From an uncultured Odoribacter sp. (GTDB lineage Bacteria > Bacteroidota > Bacteroidia > Bacteroidales > Marinifilaceae), in assembly GCA_910588375.1 (NCBI GenBank), contig CAJUQA010000018.1:1-64000 (forward strand): 64,000 nucleotides of DNA, written 5' to 3'. A program made the translations under genes and the position numbers. Positions 63,174 through 64,000 of the stretch are shown piece by piece (position 1 is the stretch's first letter; each line of letters begins with the position of its first letter). Under the pieces are notes generated by a model. That model did not search any database, was not told where the DNA came from, and worked only from the letters and a program-made list of their open reading frames with translations.

Positions 63174-64000
63174 TTAGTCATTAATGGTTATATCAGGTTG
63201 TACAATAGATAACCCCAACCTCGCTGCATGCGATGAGAATTTTTGCAGTATATCAGCAAACAGGCGATGTTTTACAGTAAACAATAATTTATATAATGAA
63301 GTATCGTTTAGATTTTCATCATTTTCGGCGTATATATTTCTAAAGTCAAAACACATAAATCTAATACTACCATTATAGTAGAATGGCCATACTAAATATT
63401 TTGAGTCAGCCTTGAAATTTTTAGTAATATATTCATTAAGTTTATCCTTTTCTGTAGGACAATCTATAATAAATCCTCCAACAAGTCTAGATGATACCTT
63501 TTTATGAGCAAAATCACAAGGTGGTGTCATCTCAATGGTAATCTGAATAGGATTGCATTCCTTCTTTTTGGGAGCTCCTTTTAATTCCAAGAAAGAATTT
63601 TGTTTGACAACTTGATAAACGTTTCCTGGTATAATATTTCCCTTATTTATTGAAAAATCAAATAATAATTTTGAATTCACATTAGCCAAACATGCTAAAT
63701 CTTCCTCAAATGAATTGTTGCATTTTTCTATTTCTTGAGGAAAAATATCATCAAATACATTTTGTTTGGCTATAAGATCAGAATAAAGTAATTCATCAAA
63801 AGCACGATATGCGTCTTGATACATACCATCATAGACTTTCAAATCTTTAGTTGGAATTCCAGAATAGTTTTTAGCAATCTGATATAATAAATAAGTAAAT
63901 TGTATATGTTGCTCTTTGTAATCAGGCACCAACTGATAGATGTCGTTTACAGCTTTATCAGCAGCCTGCTCTACTGAATTTCTCCAATTAAAGAAAAATA
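63174..64000 (-). CDS. Unknown protein, 5' end outside the window
   Basis: The frame stays open to the right edge, so the gene is longer than the 252 residues from its first internal start. Codons before that start read ...NWRNSVEQAADKAVNDIYQL, which looks coding. I do not recognise the family. A conserved-looking core has QITIEMTPPCDFAHKKVSSR followed by a GGFIIDCPTEKDK segment. No signal peptide or membrane segment is seen. It precedes mcrB on the same strand with a 250-base gap and is probably part of the defence island. Confidence 0.7.
   Translation of the reverse strand, partial: FFFNWRNSVEQAADKAVNDIYQLVPDYKEQHIQFTYLLYQIAKNYSGIPTKDLKVYDGMYQDAYRAFDELLYSDLIAKQNVFDDIFPQEIEKCNNSFEEDLACLANVNSKLLFDFSINKGNIIPGNVYQVVKQNSFLELKGAPKKKECNPIQITIEMTPPCDFAHKKVSSRLVGGFIIDCPTEKDKLNEYITKNFKADSKYLVWPFYYNGSIRFMCFDFRNIYAENDENLNDTSLYKLLFTVKHRLFADILQKFSSHAARLGLSIVQPDITIND

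Overview
The window looks like a moderately AT-rich chromosome segment of a gut-type Bacteroidales bacterium. The signs are a SusC/SusD pair, DUF4369 and DUF2723 families, NamZ (DUF1343), Bacteroidetes-type promoters (TTTG, 19-20 bases, TAnnTTTG) seen before several genes and three tRNAs, and weak or absent Shine-Dalgarno sites. Gene content would suit Odoribacter or a relative, but that genus guess is an inference. About 45 protein genes or fragments and three tRNAs are supported. There is no rRNA operon, CRISPR array or transposase.

Positions 1-18640 hold mostly housekeeping genes: hisS-hutH; a leftward set coding for a TlpA-like thioredoxin lipoprotein, a DUF4369 lipoprotein, a sensor kinase and a response regulator; an OmpA/TPR lipoprotein; alaS; then a rightward run of M23 peptidase, MerR regulator, Nif3-like protein and zinc-ribbon coiled-coil protein, followed by valS. 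Positions 18640-24300 hold an isolated SusC/SusD nutrient uptake pair with a long, structured leader and a 30-codon upstream ORF whose stop overlaps the susC start.

Positions 24300-36050 carry ogt, a DUF418 membrane protein, a sirtuin, rlmD, dps, a probable AlkD-like protein, pckA, clpP-clpX, pyrE with an SRPBCC gene, a NUDIX hydrolase and a BadF-type sugar kinase. Positions 36186-43861 form a tight five-gene operon that reads as peptidoglycan salvage: a glycosyltransferase fused to a DUF4922/HIT-like domain, a SpoIID/LytB protein, an AmpG-like MFS carrier, a sodium:solute symporter and the exo-N-acetylmuramidase NamZ. The kinase is encoded divergently beside it. The fusion protein is the least understood part and could link salvaged sugar phosphate to nucleotide-sugar or glycan chemistry.

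Positions 44069-46194 hold repeats, two tRNA-Leu genes, a solitary tyrosine recombinase and tRNA-Gln. Then follow a DUF2723 membrane protein, prfB with its programmed +1 frameshift, a heptose-phosphate kinase, a DUF3298 lipoprotein, pdxS-pdxT separated by a terminator-like hairpin, and the galM - transporter - galK operon.

From about 57960 to the right edge the DNA is visibly more AT-rich and is a defence island read leftward: an unknown partial gene, a McrB-like GTPase, a McrC-like DUF2357 nuclease, Vsr, and a Mrr-like endonuclease cut off at the same junction that cuts off a HipB-like regulator. A run of ten G residues lies about 50 bases upstream of mcrB and is a candidate phase-variation tract.
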